Origin: Daucus carota subsp. sativus
Taxonomy: Eukaryota; Streptophyta; Magnoliopsida; Apiales; Apiaceae
Length of the DNA: 64,000 nucleotides
Reading direction: 5' to 3'
Assembly: GCF_001625215.2 (NCBI RefSeq)
Contig: NC_030387.2
Location: 37,409,606-37,473,605 of the forward strand
Under the pieces are notes generated by a model. The model was given only the letters and a program-made list of their open reading frames with translations, ran no database searches and was not told where the DNA came from. Made by a program: the position numbers and the translations under genes. Each line of letters begins with the position of its first letter. The first letter of the stretch is position 1. Positions 46,201 to 58,317 of this stretch are shown piece after piece.

Positions 46201-46334
46201 TTCAAATATAATACGTGAGATTTGGAATCAGCGTCAGGCGTGGGATGATTGTAAGCGTCTTTGAGGTGCGGAGAAGAGCCGTTGTTGTTGTGGTGCTCCA
46301 GATCTTCTTCGTAACGAGCTTCGTAATCCGACAT
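40287..46334 (-). CDS. U2AF65: U2 snRNP auxiliary factor large subunit U2AF65, 594 aa, 13 exons
   Basis: Minus-strand exons: 46334-46215, 45692-45388, 45280-45149, 43617-43535, 42935-42865, 42781-42734, 42630-42571, 42304-42244, 42151-42039, 41539-41093, 40998-40860, 40621-40554, 40424-40287. All are GT-AG and frame-consistent to TAG. U2AF65 binds the polypyrimidine tract and recruits U2 snRNP. An acidic start (MSDYEARYEEDLE) is followed by a long Arg/Asp/Glu/Ser-rich RS region (about 41-186) and GFDMAPP. RRM1 (about 259-345) has VYVGGL and KKFAFVEM; RRM2 (about 380-460) has IFVGGLPYYFTE and KGYAFCVY; the C-terminal UHM (about 490-594) has NGRKFGGNQVVAVFY, containing the Arg-X-Phe motif that binds SF1. 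The Trp peptide that binds U2AF35 in animals is not evident before RRM1, as in other plant copies I recall. The upstream in-frame extension lacks an ATG, so 46334 is the start. Length fits plant U2AF65A (about 570). Confidence 0.96.
43918..44175. mobile_element. Stowaway MITE in U2AF65 intron 3, 258 bp
   Basis: CTCCCTCCATCCCATTTTAA and its inverted match TTAAAATGGGATGGAGGGAG are perfect ends with TA on both sides (43916-43917 and 44176-44177). Long arms include GTCAAATTGACC-type palindromes. It lies in the 1.5-kb intron between the exons at 45149 and 43617, in an intron of a splicing-factor gene. Confidence 0.93.
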
Positions 46335-49163
46335 CGTTTTGAATTCTAGTGCTTCGACTGCTTCTCTACTAACGATTGATTGCAATTTGCAAATCTAGGG
46401 CTAATGTGAAGAGATATAAGAATGGGCCGGAGGTTTTGTGGGGCTATATATCGGTGGTGTTCGCCTGAAAGGACTTATTTATTTTTGGTAAAAGAATTAT
46501 ATTTTCTGGGTTTTTCAGAAATAAATATTAAAAAATGGGGTTTTTACTACTTATTTAGTAAAATTAAATAAATTTTACAAAAAATACACATTTTTCTATG
46601 TCTTTATAGAAATAAATAGTACTAAATATGTGGGCTCAGTAATTCACTAATTGTCCTTCTCTCGTTATCTCTTGTTCCGTAAAAGAGAACTTCAATATAT
46701 TATTTTTTTAAATTAATTATTCAAAAGATTTTTAATAATTATAATTTGTGAAAGTAGATACTTATTTTCAGAAATTAATTTATTTTATCATTTTACATAT
46801 TTATTTACAGTTTAGGTACCACATATCATATTTAATACTCGTTTAAGAATGATATTTTAATTATTATTTTTTGACAGAAAAGGGTTAATTTAATTTATTT
46901 AATTTAATAAATTATTATCAAACAATTATGGATCAATTTATGAATATATTTAAGAATATCTGAGATATATGCTAAAAATTAAATATAACTATTATTATAA
47001 TGCACAAAATCTTTTTTTAGTTATATCAAAAACCAGCTGTATTCATAATTTTATTTTAAAGACTAATTTTGTTATAAATGATTTAAAAAAAATTAATTTA
47101 TTTATAAGAATCGACCGTATTTATTATCTTATGAATATTCATGAATCAATAGATAGCATAACTTGAAAATCTTTTTTTTTTTTTTTTTTTGACAGAAAAT
47201 ACACTTGCTCGTATCGATAAAACGCCAATACTCCGAGGAGTTTCTTTCATTCAAAAAAGCTTATCATCTAACCGAAAGACATGAAAATGTCTCCGGAAGT
47301 TTAGACAATAAGACCTTAATGTCCGAAAAGAAATGTCCCAACTTGTAAGACCACGCTACCTGAAACAAATACAATTCATTAATAACAAGAAAATTTAATA
47401 AATAAAATCAATATAGTTTATCAAATCAAAAGATGGTAAAAGTGAATGAAATGATAAATATAAAAATAATTCGACAAAAAAGAAGATAATATAAGAAAGA
47501 AAACAGAAAAAAATATATCTAACCAAAGGGGGACCCTTTGGCTAGATATATCATAAGATAAATAATTACTAAGAATAATTAATGATAAAAGTATAAATAT
47601 ATAAATTGCAATCTTCAAAAAATATCTAAAATTTAAAGTAACCAATTAAATAAAATGTAATAAACAAGCCAACAAAATGGCACTGAATTGCAGTTTATTA
47701 GGCCAAGAATATACGCCATCAATCATGGCCACCCATAAATGGTACAAATAAAAATCAAATCAAGACTGCAAGTCAATATACACCAGTTAACATAATGCAT
47801 TAAACTCCAATCAATAAGAATTAAAGCATTTAGAGCATATATATATACAAGCAATTATTCAAGAAAAAATAAAATTCAAAGATTAACACCAATCAAGTGA
47901 GTCAACTTACCATTTAAAAACTAAAATTTAAACTGCAATAACTACTATTAAAGCCAATTTAATTTAATAAAAGAGGCCAAAAACTTTACTAATTTAACAA
48001 AGCAAAGCCTTTAATCATGCAATAAAATTAATGAAAATATTTTCAAAATCACGCTAATTGATACTACCATCTTTATCATCACCACCAACCATCACCATAT
48101 CTCATCAAGTAACTAACAACAAGGATGAACAAATTCTAACTTAGAAGATCATAAAACACAAATGCAAATAAAACTTGTGACTCAAAAATTTGATAAGAAA
48201 ACAACATATTAAGCACCTAATATACATCACAAGTTTGACTACACTTCACCGACATTCTCATTTACCAGATAAATCAAAAAGACAAGATTTGACATAAAAC
48301 AACACGTACAACAATTGATAATCGCGCACAAATACAAACTTAAAGAGAAAATCCGAATATCACATCAAAACTTTCAAAAACATAAAGTATTGAATATACT
48401 AAGAAAACAAATAGTCACATAAAAATGTAAATTGAGAATCGGAAAAAGTACACCTTTACTTTTGAATGTCGAAATCTTGACATGTAGATCCGTAGATGAA
48501 CCCTAACGCGACGATTAGAATACGTGTGTATCATATTTGTTGGGAAAGAATCACCAGCACTCCTCTTCCTGTTCCATTATCGTAATGCACGATCAGATCT
48601 AATTGAAGGACAACTCTCCACAGAACCGGAGCTAATTGAAGGGCAAGAAAGCAGATCGAGATCAAACCCGAAAAAATCAGAATCACGCCGCTTCGAACAG
48701 CATAAACAGAGAGGCTAAACCACCGCATGCTTTTTTGCCATTTGTATTGATGGAATTAATACACATGTTTACTTGTTTAAGCTGATAATCACTTTTAATA
48801 TGCTAAACGTATGGGCAATAAGTATTAAACCCATATCTGCCATCTCACTTGTTTCGTATTTAGTCACCAGCTTAGCTTTATACCTATAGGCTTACAATCA
48901 TGCTGCATTCTTTGCTTTTGATAGGCTGTTTTACCAGTATAACCAATAATGGTTTATGAATTTTCAATAAATATTTCCTACTACTGAATTCCAAAAGAAA
49001 GAACAATTGATTAGAAGTGAAGATTTTGTGTTCATTACATTATATGATGCTTCCATTCATCAAGTCCTACATACATATGGAACAAAGAGTACTCTGAGAA
49101 CTACATTATATTCATTAGTATAGCAATCCCAATCCATATACAGTCAGTTGATTCTGGGTCAGC
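46335..49163. other. U2AF65 promoter side and intergenic DNA
   Basis: The first 120 bp are the U2AF65 5' UTR/promoter. The rest is AT-rich. A 20-base T run at about 47171 followed by GACAGAAAATACAC may be the reverse-oriented 3' end of a retroposon. About 48440-48730 is GC-richer, with a partial duplication of CTTCAATTAG-type sequence on the minus strand, and could be the 5' end of an unrecognised non-coding transcript. The end near 49163 is the RPC5 3' UTR. Confidence 0.4.
47513..47551. repeat. Short hairpin, 18-bp arms
   Basis: ATATATCTAACCAAAGGG, three bases (GGA), then CCCTTTGGCTAGATATAT: one mismatch in 18 base pairs, which would be a G-U pair on one RNA strand. Confidence 0.8.
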
Positions 49164-52100
49164 TCAGCTGTGCATCTTGTCATCTGGAGACCCGTCGCCG
49201 CTTTTGAGCACCCACACGGAACCTCGCGATACGCACAATTCACTCATAACCTGTAGCAGCAGCAGCACATCTAATATAATTATGACTAAAAAATAACAAA
49301 AACATTTTCTGAAAATTGTGACATGATGCATAAAGCATGAAAGAAAAGATTGATTGCTGATATAGTGATATGACCTTATTGTACTCGGCCATAGGAATTT
49401 CCTCCCTCTTCAGTGCAATTTTGGCAGCTTCCATGATGGTAGCCTTCTTAAGCTTTGCATTGGGCCCCTCAACAATAAGAAGATCAATAACAGTTTTCCT
49501 AAACGAAGAAAAATAAAATTTAGCATCCCCCAACTCGTATTCTTTGAAGAACGTAACAGTCGGACATTACCTCAATCCATCATATGAGTGCTCTGTAGAT
49601 GTCCTTGAAACATAGACACCATGAATATCTATAGCAACTTGATTAATAATTGCTCGAAGCTCCTCTGGAGGAGCATCAAGACCAGTTGCTGCAGATCTCT
49701 CAAGAGCTCCCCCTTTCGCATGAACATCTTTTGAAATTGCCACGTCCCGTAGAAGTTGGCATATGCGTCGGAAGCTGCCAAAACAAGCAATAATTAGAAG
49801 TACATAAAATTGTAATACTTTGGATCTCTCATGTTTTAGTTGTTTAATTTGATCCAAAGATACAAATTTACATCAGAATCCATACACACTTCTTCACTGG
49901 AAAAGAAGATCTTAATCAATGTCCATACAACAGAACCTACCTGAAAATACAAGAAGCCTTTAACCTAACAACAAAAGAACACCTGATAACTGTATCTACA
50001 TAGGCAGTTAACATAACGCTAACCAGAGTCACAACAGTCAATGCTGCATTGTATTCATTTTTCCCACTCGTCATCCAATATCCCTTGCCACATACAAAAG
50101 GCCTACCATACTAGGTCCAGATAATTATCAAATTAAACAGAGCACCAAGCACCAAAATCATCATTATGCAACATTAATGCTGTAAAGGTATATTGAATAT
50201 TATTCTATCAATTTCTAAATACATTAAAATGTTCCTTTCTAACTGATAACAACATCCTCGAAGTGCTTGATAGAAAACAGAAAGAGAAACATAAGGGCCC
50301 TGTTTGGGAATTAGCGGTTAGCGGTTAGCTGTTAGCGGATTGAATTAGATGTATTGATGACTAGCTGATTGAAATATATGTTTTGACTAGCGGATTGAAT
50401 TAGTTGTTCCTTGTAAAACTGTTTGGTAAATAGCTGTTTGATTAGCTTTTTATGACACGTATCAAAACCTCTAACCCAAAAAGCTCCTCAAAGTAGCTTT
50501 TTGAAAATTAGCTTTTTGAGTCCAAACCTCTATTTCAATCCGCTAACTATCAAACACTAGCATTAGCGGGTTGAAGTGGTCAAACCTCTAAAACACCCCA
50601 AACCTCTAAAAGATAATTTTGTTTGCTAAAATTGCGAGTCACTATACAACAGTCAGACAGGTCAATATCACAGGACTAGTCGAGTAGTAGAGAAGAAAAC
50701 ATACCTGCAAACTTTGTTGCTCTGGAATAGTTTCTGAAGGGTCTTCAATAGTGCTTCGCGAGTTTCATCTGATATAGCTGTTTTCGGAGGGGCTTTAATT
50801 GAAGTTTTTGGCAAGCCTTTGGTAGCATTTTCTATGGATACGGGCCTACCAGTGCTACCAGTCTTTGAAGAATTCTTCAGGCCATGTCCACTGCGTTCAC
50901 CATAGATTTGAATATTCAACTTTTCACCTCTAGCTTCCCAAGCTTGTTCTTGTTCCTTAACAATATCAGGATGAAGTTGCACAAAAGACATATCTTTAGG
51001 TTCCTTGAATTTCCAATCTCTCAAGGCCGATCTTTGAACAGCAAACACTCTGAGCACATTTTCCATAGCATTTTTCAATTTACTCTTTTGTGGTAAATCA
51101 CTTTTACTGATGCAGTGACTCTTGCTAAACAAATACAGGGTGTAATCCCTAACTAAAGCGTCAAGCCCTTGAAGTTCTAACAATGAACTTTTTGGAACCC
51201 ATAGTCCTTGCACTAAATAACAGAGCTTCTTCAGCACTTCTAGAAGATCTTCAACAGAATCACTTGGAGCTAGGTACTTGAGAACGTCAAACCGATGAAT
51301 GGGTGCTACCTATATTGAAATCATCTCTATGAATCATTAGCAGAAACTGAACTGAACTAATACCTAAGAACCTGAGTGCTATTGTAAACTAAAAACGTGC
51401 ATGCTTTTTCTATCATTTAGAAAGAACGATCCTTTGAAGCAGCCAGATTTAACACTTTTCTAAAAAAACACATCAAAGTATCAAGTGAACAAAGCATGGT
51501 GAAATATTCCAGAATAGATATTTAGTAGCGATACTACTTAGTAGCACTGTTTAATGGCGCATTGGTGTCAGTGGTCCTGTTTACTTGATTCAAACCATAG
51601 TCCAAGAAGATAGAGCAAGTGGTTATTCATTACTTAATTACATAAACCACCATGACTGTAACGTGCACGCATTGTGCAAAGACAATATATAGTCTAGTAA
51701 TAAACTCAATATTTTTGAAGACCAGATTTAGAAAATGCCCCCCCCCCCCCCCCCCCCCCCCCCACAAGTACTCTATTAATATTTTTTCGGTCCAAACATA
51801 ACGAAGTTAAAAGGTATCAAGAAGGTACTTGTATCTAATGGTAAATTATGATAATGTATGTATGATGAAACCCAGAACGGCTTGAACATTGGATTTTAAA
51901 AAGTATGGGTTGACCCTGATAAGTGTTTAAAGCAGTTGAACTAAAGGAGTACACTGCATACAACTAGACATTCAACGGATGAGTAGGAAAATAGTTCAAA
52001 ACTCAGCGGTAGCCAAAAGGAATAACATTGTATATATTTCAAATCAGGCTAAGATAAACATCTCAGGGAGCATCTGGGAGAATTTTCCATCCAACAACTT

Positions 52101-55100
52101 GCAATACTCACATTGGATAATATAAATATTATAAGTCCCTGTATGAAAGTTCTTTTGAAATTTGAACAAACATGAAATTTCACTTGAATATAATTGTGTG
52201 TGTGTAAAACTGTATATTTGGTCTAAGAAGGGATATTTCACAACCCATTAGAAATGCCCATAAACACACCTGTGTTATAATTTTATATAATAGTCTACGT
52301 CGTAGACTATTATATAAAATTATAAAGACATTGATATATATACAGTTATACACACTAATAATGCATTTAAATACAAATAACATAGGTTAACAAAAAAAAT
52401 GCAGATTTGTGACATAAAAAGTACCACACATTTCCCAAGTAACGGGCAAGTAGCGAGCTATATACAAGCCAATAAACCAATGGGTGTGACAAATCTTTAT
52501 CAAAGACTTCATATCAGAATTAGAGTCTTGGTCACAAACCTTACACAACCAAATCTTTAAGCGATCTTCAAGCGGCAATGAAAGCAGATACCTGAAATCC
52601 ATCACACAAAATTTGAAGAAATTGACATTACAAAAATCATGGACATGAGTTCTAAACTTCATTCACCAGAATCTAGCAGTACTTCTCCATTCACGAACAA
52701 ACAAAGGGGACAGATAAAGTTCTTGTATAAAACCATTAACACACGTACCAGTGGACAAACATAACGACTAGTATACGACCTTAAAGTCTTCAAGGATAAG
52801 TCACTCTTGAATTCATATTCAAGTTTCTAAAATATGTCTAAAGATAAAAGAATGCTGGTGCAAATAGACATTACAGACAAGAGCTTTCCCATAGTAAAAA
52901 GAAATTTTAGCCAAATGAGCACAATGGGATAATTCATGAAGTAAAAGCATATCCCTATGAGCCCTAACGCATATCGGTATAACACCATTACAATCTTAGC
53001 TTTTGCCTTCAAATATAATTTACTCTAGATCTCAGTAAAAAGAAAAGGAACGGCAAAGTAAGCATTTGAAATAAAATATGCATTTTTTGACTCTGAGAAG
53101 TGAAAGGAACTCAAATGGCGACAAAAGAGGGTGGGATGAGGCACTGATTGCTCTGACAATTACTTCCCTACATAATGTAGAGCTGTTTGGTGGCAAACCT
53201 GACCCTATTAACACACAAATTTAGTGTTTAAATGATCAATTAAAATATATAAAGAGACCACCTGGTTATCAATAGCAACTACCTTTTAGAAGGACCTCCT
53301 TGTCGATTTGAAGTCCCGGGACAAAAGGAATTGACATAATCAAACCTACAAGATTTGTGAGTAAAAGTTACTTAGAATACAAGATCACCTTTAAACTTGC
53401 ACAGCCTAATAAAAGATTGATTGACTTGAGAATTCCCAATATTCAGAAAATATGGTATTAAAGGCATACGAGCTCATTGAAAATTCAATCTCAGAGCCTT
53501 CTTCTCCCACCATTTTTTGTAAATATCTGCTAGAAGCATCACTCGTTGGACCATTGTACTTGAGATGGATCCAGTTCTGAGAGTAGCAAAGATAACCTTA
53601 AGATACTCTAAAAAATTGTTGTTGTGATTATAATACAATAAAAAAAAAGAGCATGAAACAATTCACAAGCTGCAGCATCTATACGTAGTTTACTTGGATT
53701 TGCAAAACAGTGACTATTCAGTGGTAAAATAAAAGGCGAGGGAGCATTTAAAACAATCATTTGCTGGTTGCAGTTAATATGCAGGTCTTTGCCTTTTGTT
53801 CTTTCTCTAATAAAGGATATGTTCCACTACCATTGTCGATTCTGTAGATGTGGGCATATGGCAGTCTTTAGCTTCAAAATTCATGGTTTACTTCAAAATC
53901 ATTAGGCAATTATCAAGCAAACCCACTGTCGGTGAGTTAGTTATATGTAGCCAGTGGCAAAACTAAAATTTTATAATAGGGTAGGCATGATTTAACTTAA
54001 ATATTTCACCAGCTAGCATATACTTTAAAAAAATTCACCAACAGCATATATGCAATGTATTCAGGTCACTTCTAGCAAGAACATCCAAAATTACTTATAA
54101 TTTCGAAGTTAAAGAACCAAAAATGAGCAGGAAAATAGGCAAAATTCATATAGGCTGGGCTCAACCAATTGTTTGTTTTTTTCCCCCAAGAATATGCATC
54201 CAAACGGCGTCATTTGTAACATATCATGTAGAAAGTTAAGGGTAGGCAGATGACTACCCTGCTTACATGCTGGTTCCGCCCCTGTAATGTAGCTAAACTC
54301 CCGTACAGGTCGATATATATGAATTGAAAAAAAAAATTTGCAGTACAACATTTAATAATAATATATATTGAAAAAGTATAGAATAAAAACATCGCCGCTA
54401 GACTAGAGCTCTACGTGCCTCAAGTCTGCAGTCCAGCTCAATTGTTAATACACTAATTACAATATTTAACTTGGAAGAGTAACAAAAACAAGTTCCTTTT
54501 AAAAAGTTTGTAAGTACCACTTAATTTTTTTCATTTAAGAGGCCAAATTTCATGTAATTGAGATTTATTTGTGTGGTTCAACTGCCCATCATCTGGAGAC
54601 TTATCAGTTGCCACAGTGTTAAGACTACTATACGATTCTACTCTTTTCTTTTACACTATAAACAAAAAAGCATTTTAGTAAAGCTCCTGATCTTCTGTCA
54701 ACATTTTTTACTGCTTCAGAGACCAACGCTACACAATTGAGTCTGTGGGGATGGTTATATGCACTCCTATAGTTCTTTATAATCTAGCACTAAAAAAATG
54801 GGGAAATGTTGTGGCAATTTAAATCACTTCTTAAAATGAGTGGCTTCTTGACAGATTGGACAGCTAGACCTTTGTTATCAGGCATCTTTCTCTTCCTCCA
54901 GAGCTTCAAAAGAGGAAGTAGGTTACTTACTTTAACATGTCATGGGCACCATCTGCAGCAGGTCCTTATTATACTTCAGCTATGATGAACTATGATAACA
55001 ATAAATCTAGCTTAGAATAATACAGATATCACAGAACTCTGCAATCCCAGGCCACAGAGAAGGAACAAGGTAACGGGCCTAGAAATTTAAAGCTACATGA

Positions 55101-58100
55101 TTCTATACAATGAAGCGAGTCTCATGTACCTCTTCTAAGTCTTTCAATGCCTCATTTAGGACCTCTGTCTGCTTGTTCTGCAGTAAAATTGACACAGAAT
55201 TTGGAATCCTATTTTAGTAAGATGCAGATAACGAGAAATTGAATCAAATATAATCAGTAGATAGTCAGTTAAGGAATGCACCTACCACTAGCCCCCTCCC
55301 CCAAATAAACAACACACAAATAATTTTAGGCACAACTTGCTATGCAGTACATTATGCACCTAAGATCAGTAAATATAAGTACTATGTATAAGCCATCAAA
55401 GTTGTTTCCCTTATTGGAAACACACTCCCATACACTTCCCTGCATAAGGGTTAACTATTTAACCATCTATTAATAACTGTGCACTGCTATTAAAACTTAA
55501 GAGTTGGTCCTAAAATGGGTCCTGTGAAACTGAATAAACAATTTCACTGACCTTCGGAAAGATAAAGATGCCTAAAGTTACCTGTTTCTTTGATGGTCCA
55601 GCAGATTTTCCTTCCTTAACTTCACCCTCGTCATGACGTACCATATGTTTCTTTCTTGACGCCCCAGATCCAAAATGTTGCATGGATGGCCGGAGCTGGA
55701 CTGCTGCATTCACAGGATTCAGGTGCAACTGCAAGAATTCACAACGACAACAAACTGAGCATCTTCCAGAGCAATCTTGTTAGAGTACATCTTCAAACCC
55801 ATCTCTTCTAACTTGAGGTCAAGACCCCAACCAAGTAGCTTCACATTTTCTTTTGTCATATAACATTTCATTAAAAGTTGACAATTCATAGTATTAAACT
55901 TAAAGTTATCACTAAAACATCATAAGCTATGCTCAGGAATTTCGCCTGAGGAAAGAGCTTACCTTATTTCCTTTTAAAACTCCAACTGCGTATCCACTCC
56001 TACAAGGTAACTTCCATGAAGATGACAAAATCTAAAAAGAAAATATGAGCAGTGAATCCAAATATCATTCAATGTTGTTGCTATTCCATAGCTATAAACT
56101 AATAATTATCATTATAACAATTACTAGGCAACTATAAAAGGACAAGGAACTGTAATCTCAACAAAAGTGGTCTCCGACCATATAATGTAATAAAATAAGC
56201 AAGCTGTCAGGATCTGGTACTTTCCTGACCTAGTTTGAGACTTTGTTTGGTGTTTTCTATGTATATAAGTGCAGAAATAGAGTAACAGCAGAGAATTGAG
56301 AGGAGATTAGAGAGAAATAGAGGTGAGAAACAGAGTTTAGGTGAGAAGAGAAGAGAATTTTAGAGAGAGAAAGCAGTTATAGAGAGAGAAGCAGAGAGAG
56401 AAAAGTGTTGGAGGCAAATGCCAATTTTTCATATCATAACAGAATGAAAGTTTTACATCAGTTCTTATAGAGACCTATCAGCATAGCAGACTTATAACTA
56501 ATACAATAGAATGACCAAAGTACCCTTACTATCATACTCTCCTTACTATACTGCTACTACTATAGTACTATTACTACTAGTATTATGCTGATACTAGTCT
56601 TGTCCTAACACAAGCTCTGGAGTACTAGCAGTCCAGCAGCAAAACCACCTTGAGACAAAGATGGAACAAGAAACAAACAAGAAACTTACAATGGTATATA
56701 TAAGTATAGCCGATTTGCTTCGCACTCTGAATTACTCTAGAGGCCTCACTGGGAAATACAATATATCATAAATGCAGATTCTGAACCTCCCATACCCACT
56801 GCCACCATTGCTATGACCTATCACGAACTAGGCCATACAAAATGCCTAGAAATTTTGTGGGTTGCAGCGGACCAGCCAGTATGGAGTATGAAAATCACAG
56901 TATTGGATAAATAATTGGTCAGAGCACTTGAAAAACCGCAAGTCTGTGAGTAAAGGATATTTAGGAACTTTAATATCCAATTCATATACCAATGGTGAAA
57001 GAGCTCTCAAGGAACCTTGAGACAGCAAAAGATAAAATCTTTAGGCATCAACTAAATAGCATAACCAATTCTAATGATGTGTTCCAACAAGAAAGCACGA
57101 TGGAGAAAAAAAGAGCCATATCTGGTAGCAAGTGCTTAGGAAGGAGTAGTTCAAATCAACCATTTGCAATATTATTTATCCATCTACCACAAGATTGTAT
57201 TACATACGCAACTGTTACACAGACGATGGTTTATTGGTTTGTCTCTCATGCTTTAATCAAAATTTAGCAAATAATGGTAGGTAGCAAGCAGTAACTTTAA
57301 CTTTTAACAGAAGGGACATATATTTGGCAGTATAATTTTGTTGTGTAAAAGAAAATAGACCTGCTTTGTCATCTTCACTCCGCTATTTGAATCAGGGTCG
57401 TAATTCTTCGAATCAAGATCCACTGTTAAATCAATCTCAACTTCAGAGGACGTTGGTTTCACTCTTACCTGCAATCAAGAAGCAAAGCTCTAACATCAAC
57501 ACAAGATTTTAGCAGTGTCTTTGTGTCAGTAAATAAATTTGCCATGGAAGATCCTTACAGACCTCTTCACATTGTTCATCCAGTTCGTAGGGACGCCAGC
57601 AGGGCTTTAATGGATATTGCATAACGTAAAGCTGAATAACATTATATAATAGAGAGGTTTGTCAAAACTATATAATTTGTATCGATACTACATGCCTACA
57701 ACCATCAATTAGAAAGACTGCATTTGTTTTAGACTGCTATACAGTTTTCATATGCAAAACAATTGGATATTTTAGGTTTCTAGTATACACGTTTTACACA
57801 AATGGGCTAATACTAGTTGAGTACAATAATACGATTTTGAAAATTTATGACATCAAAATTGTAGTCCGTTAATTAGAAGAAAGAATTGTAATCAGTTATT
57901 GCATGATGGAGGATAGAGATTGACCAGAGACTTGGAGTCCAAGGATGGAGTGAAGAATACATCAATTTCTCGAACAATCTGATCTTCGTCTTTGTGATTG
58001 TCTTCTTCCATTGGATCTTCTGGCAGGTTCCCTTCAGTCTTCAAGTCAGTGTCCATTTTTACAATATCATCTCTGTTGGAAGCGGTTGTACAGGATGATT

Positions 58101-58317
58101 CCATTTCTACCTTAACTATATTTCCAGAATCAGTAGCTGTTATTAATGGCTCTGCTAATTCCTTCTTTGTTGAAGGCAGAACAGAACTGGTATCCAATTT
58201 TGGTTTTAGTGGTTTGATTTTAGGTTTGGGTTTAAATTTAGAGTTCTTAGGGGCAAATCTGGTAGACCTTGATGGAGCCCGGCCCAGATCGTCAAGTTCG
58301 TCCAGGTCCATGTCCAT
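49164..58317 (-). CDS. DNA-directed RNA polymerase III subunit RPC5 (SIN-like), 691 aa, 13 exons
   Basis: Minus-strand exons: 58317-57925, 57631-57563, 57468-57361, 56031-55963, 55728-55582, 55177-55130, 53576-53470, 53345-53283, 52591-52540, 51309-50705, 49774-49571, 49498-49375, 49250-49164, all GT-AG and frame-consistent. The product is the plant SIN-like/RPC5 subunit (Rpc37-type) of RNA polymerase III, which pairs with RPC4 in initiation and termination. The acidic/basic N-terminus contains DLGRAPSRSTRF and FKPKPKIKPLKPK. The conserved Sin/RPC5 core runs from REIDVFFTPSLD through LYVMQYPLKPCWRPYELDEQ, VEIDLTVDLDSKNYD, SGYAVGVLKGNK and LHLNPVNAAVQLRPSMQH to RYLLSLPLEDRLK. The C-terminal half resembles the RPC5 C-terminal region (FRRICQLLRDVAISKDVH; RKTVIDLLIVEGPNAKLKKA) and ends in VSRGSVWVLKSGDG. 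Introns are large and transposon-rich. Length fits the plant protein (about 690). Confidence 0.94.
50295..50566. mobile_element. MITE candidate in RPC5 intron 10 with TTAGCGG repeats
   Basis: The left end TGTTTGGGAATTAGCGG and the inverted right end TGTTTGATAGTTAGCGG match imperfectly. The left subterminal part has TTAGCGG iterated three to four times, with inverted CCGCTAA motifs on the right. It lies in the intron between the exons ending 50705 and starting 49774. The target duplication is unclear. Confidence 0.5.
51738..51763. repeat. Poly(C) run, 26 bp, in RPC5 intron 9
   Basis: Twenty-six consecutive C on the plus strand, so poly(G) in the RPC5 pre-mRNA. This is far from the AT-rich context. 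Confidence 0.85.
52275..52325. repeat. Perfect 51-bp palindrome in RPC5 intron 9
   Basis: Two perfect 25-bp arms (52275-52299 and 52301-52325) are separated by a single T; the centre reads GTCTACGTCGTAGAC. It lies in the intron between the exons ending 52540 and starting 51309. Confidence 0.95.
53952..54284. mobile_element. hAT-like MITE candidate in RPC5 intron 6, 333 bp
   Basis: The left end CAGTGGCAAAACTAA and the inverted right end CAGGGGCGGAACCAG resemble the frequent plant CAGGGGCGGA-type hAT termini. Flanks TATGTAGC (left) and TAATGTAGC (right) agree except for one inserted base, consistent with a decayed 8-bp duplication. Internal GGGTAGGCA/TGACTACCCT motifs also fit this class. Confidence 0.6.
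56205..56610. mobile_element. Solo LTR, 406 bp, with 5-bp TSD, in RPC5 intron 3
   Basis: The element starts TGTCAGGA and ends TCCTAACA, a 7-of-8 inverted terminal match of TG...CA type, and is flanked by a perfect 5-bp duplication CAAGC (56200-56204 and 56611-56615). Inside is a promoter-like ATGTATATAAGTGCAG followed by purine-rich GAGAGAGA sequence, as expected for an LTR. No internal retrotransposon domain is present, so it is a solo LTR left by recombination between the two LTRs. It lies in the intron between the exons ending 57361 and starting 56031. Confidence 0.85.
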
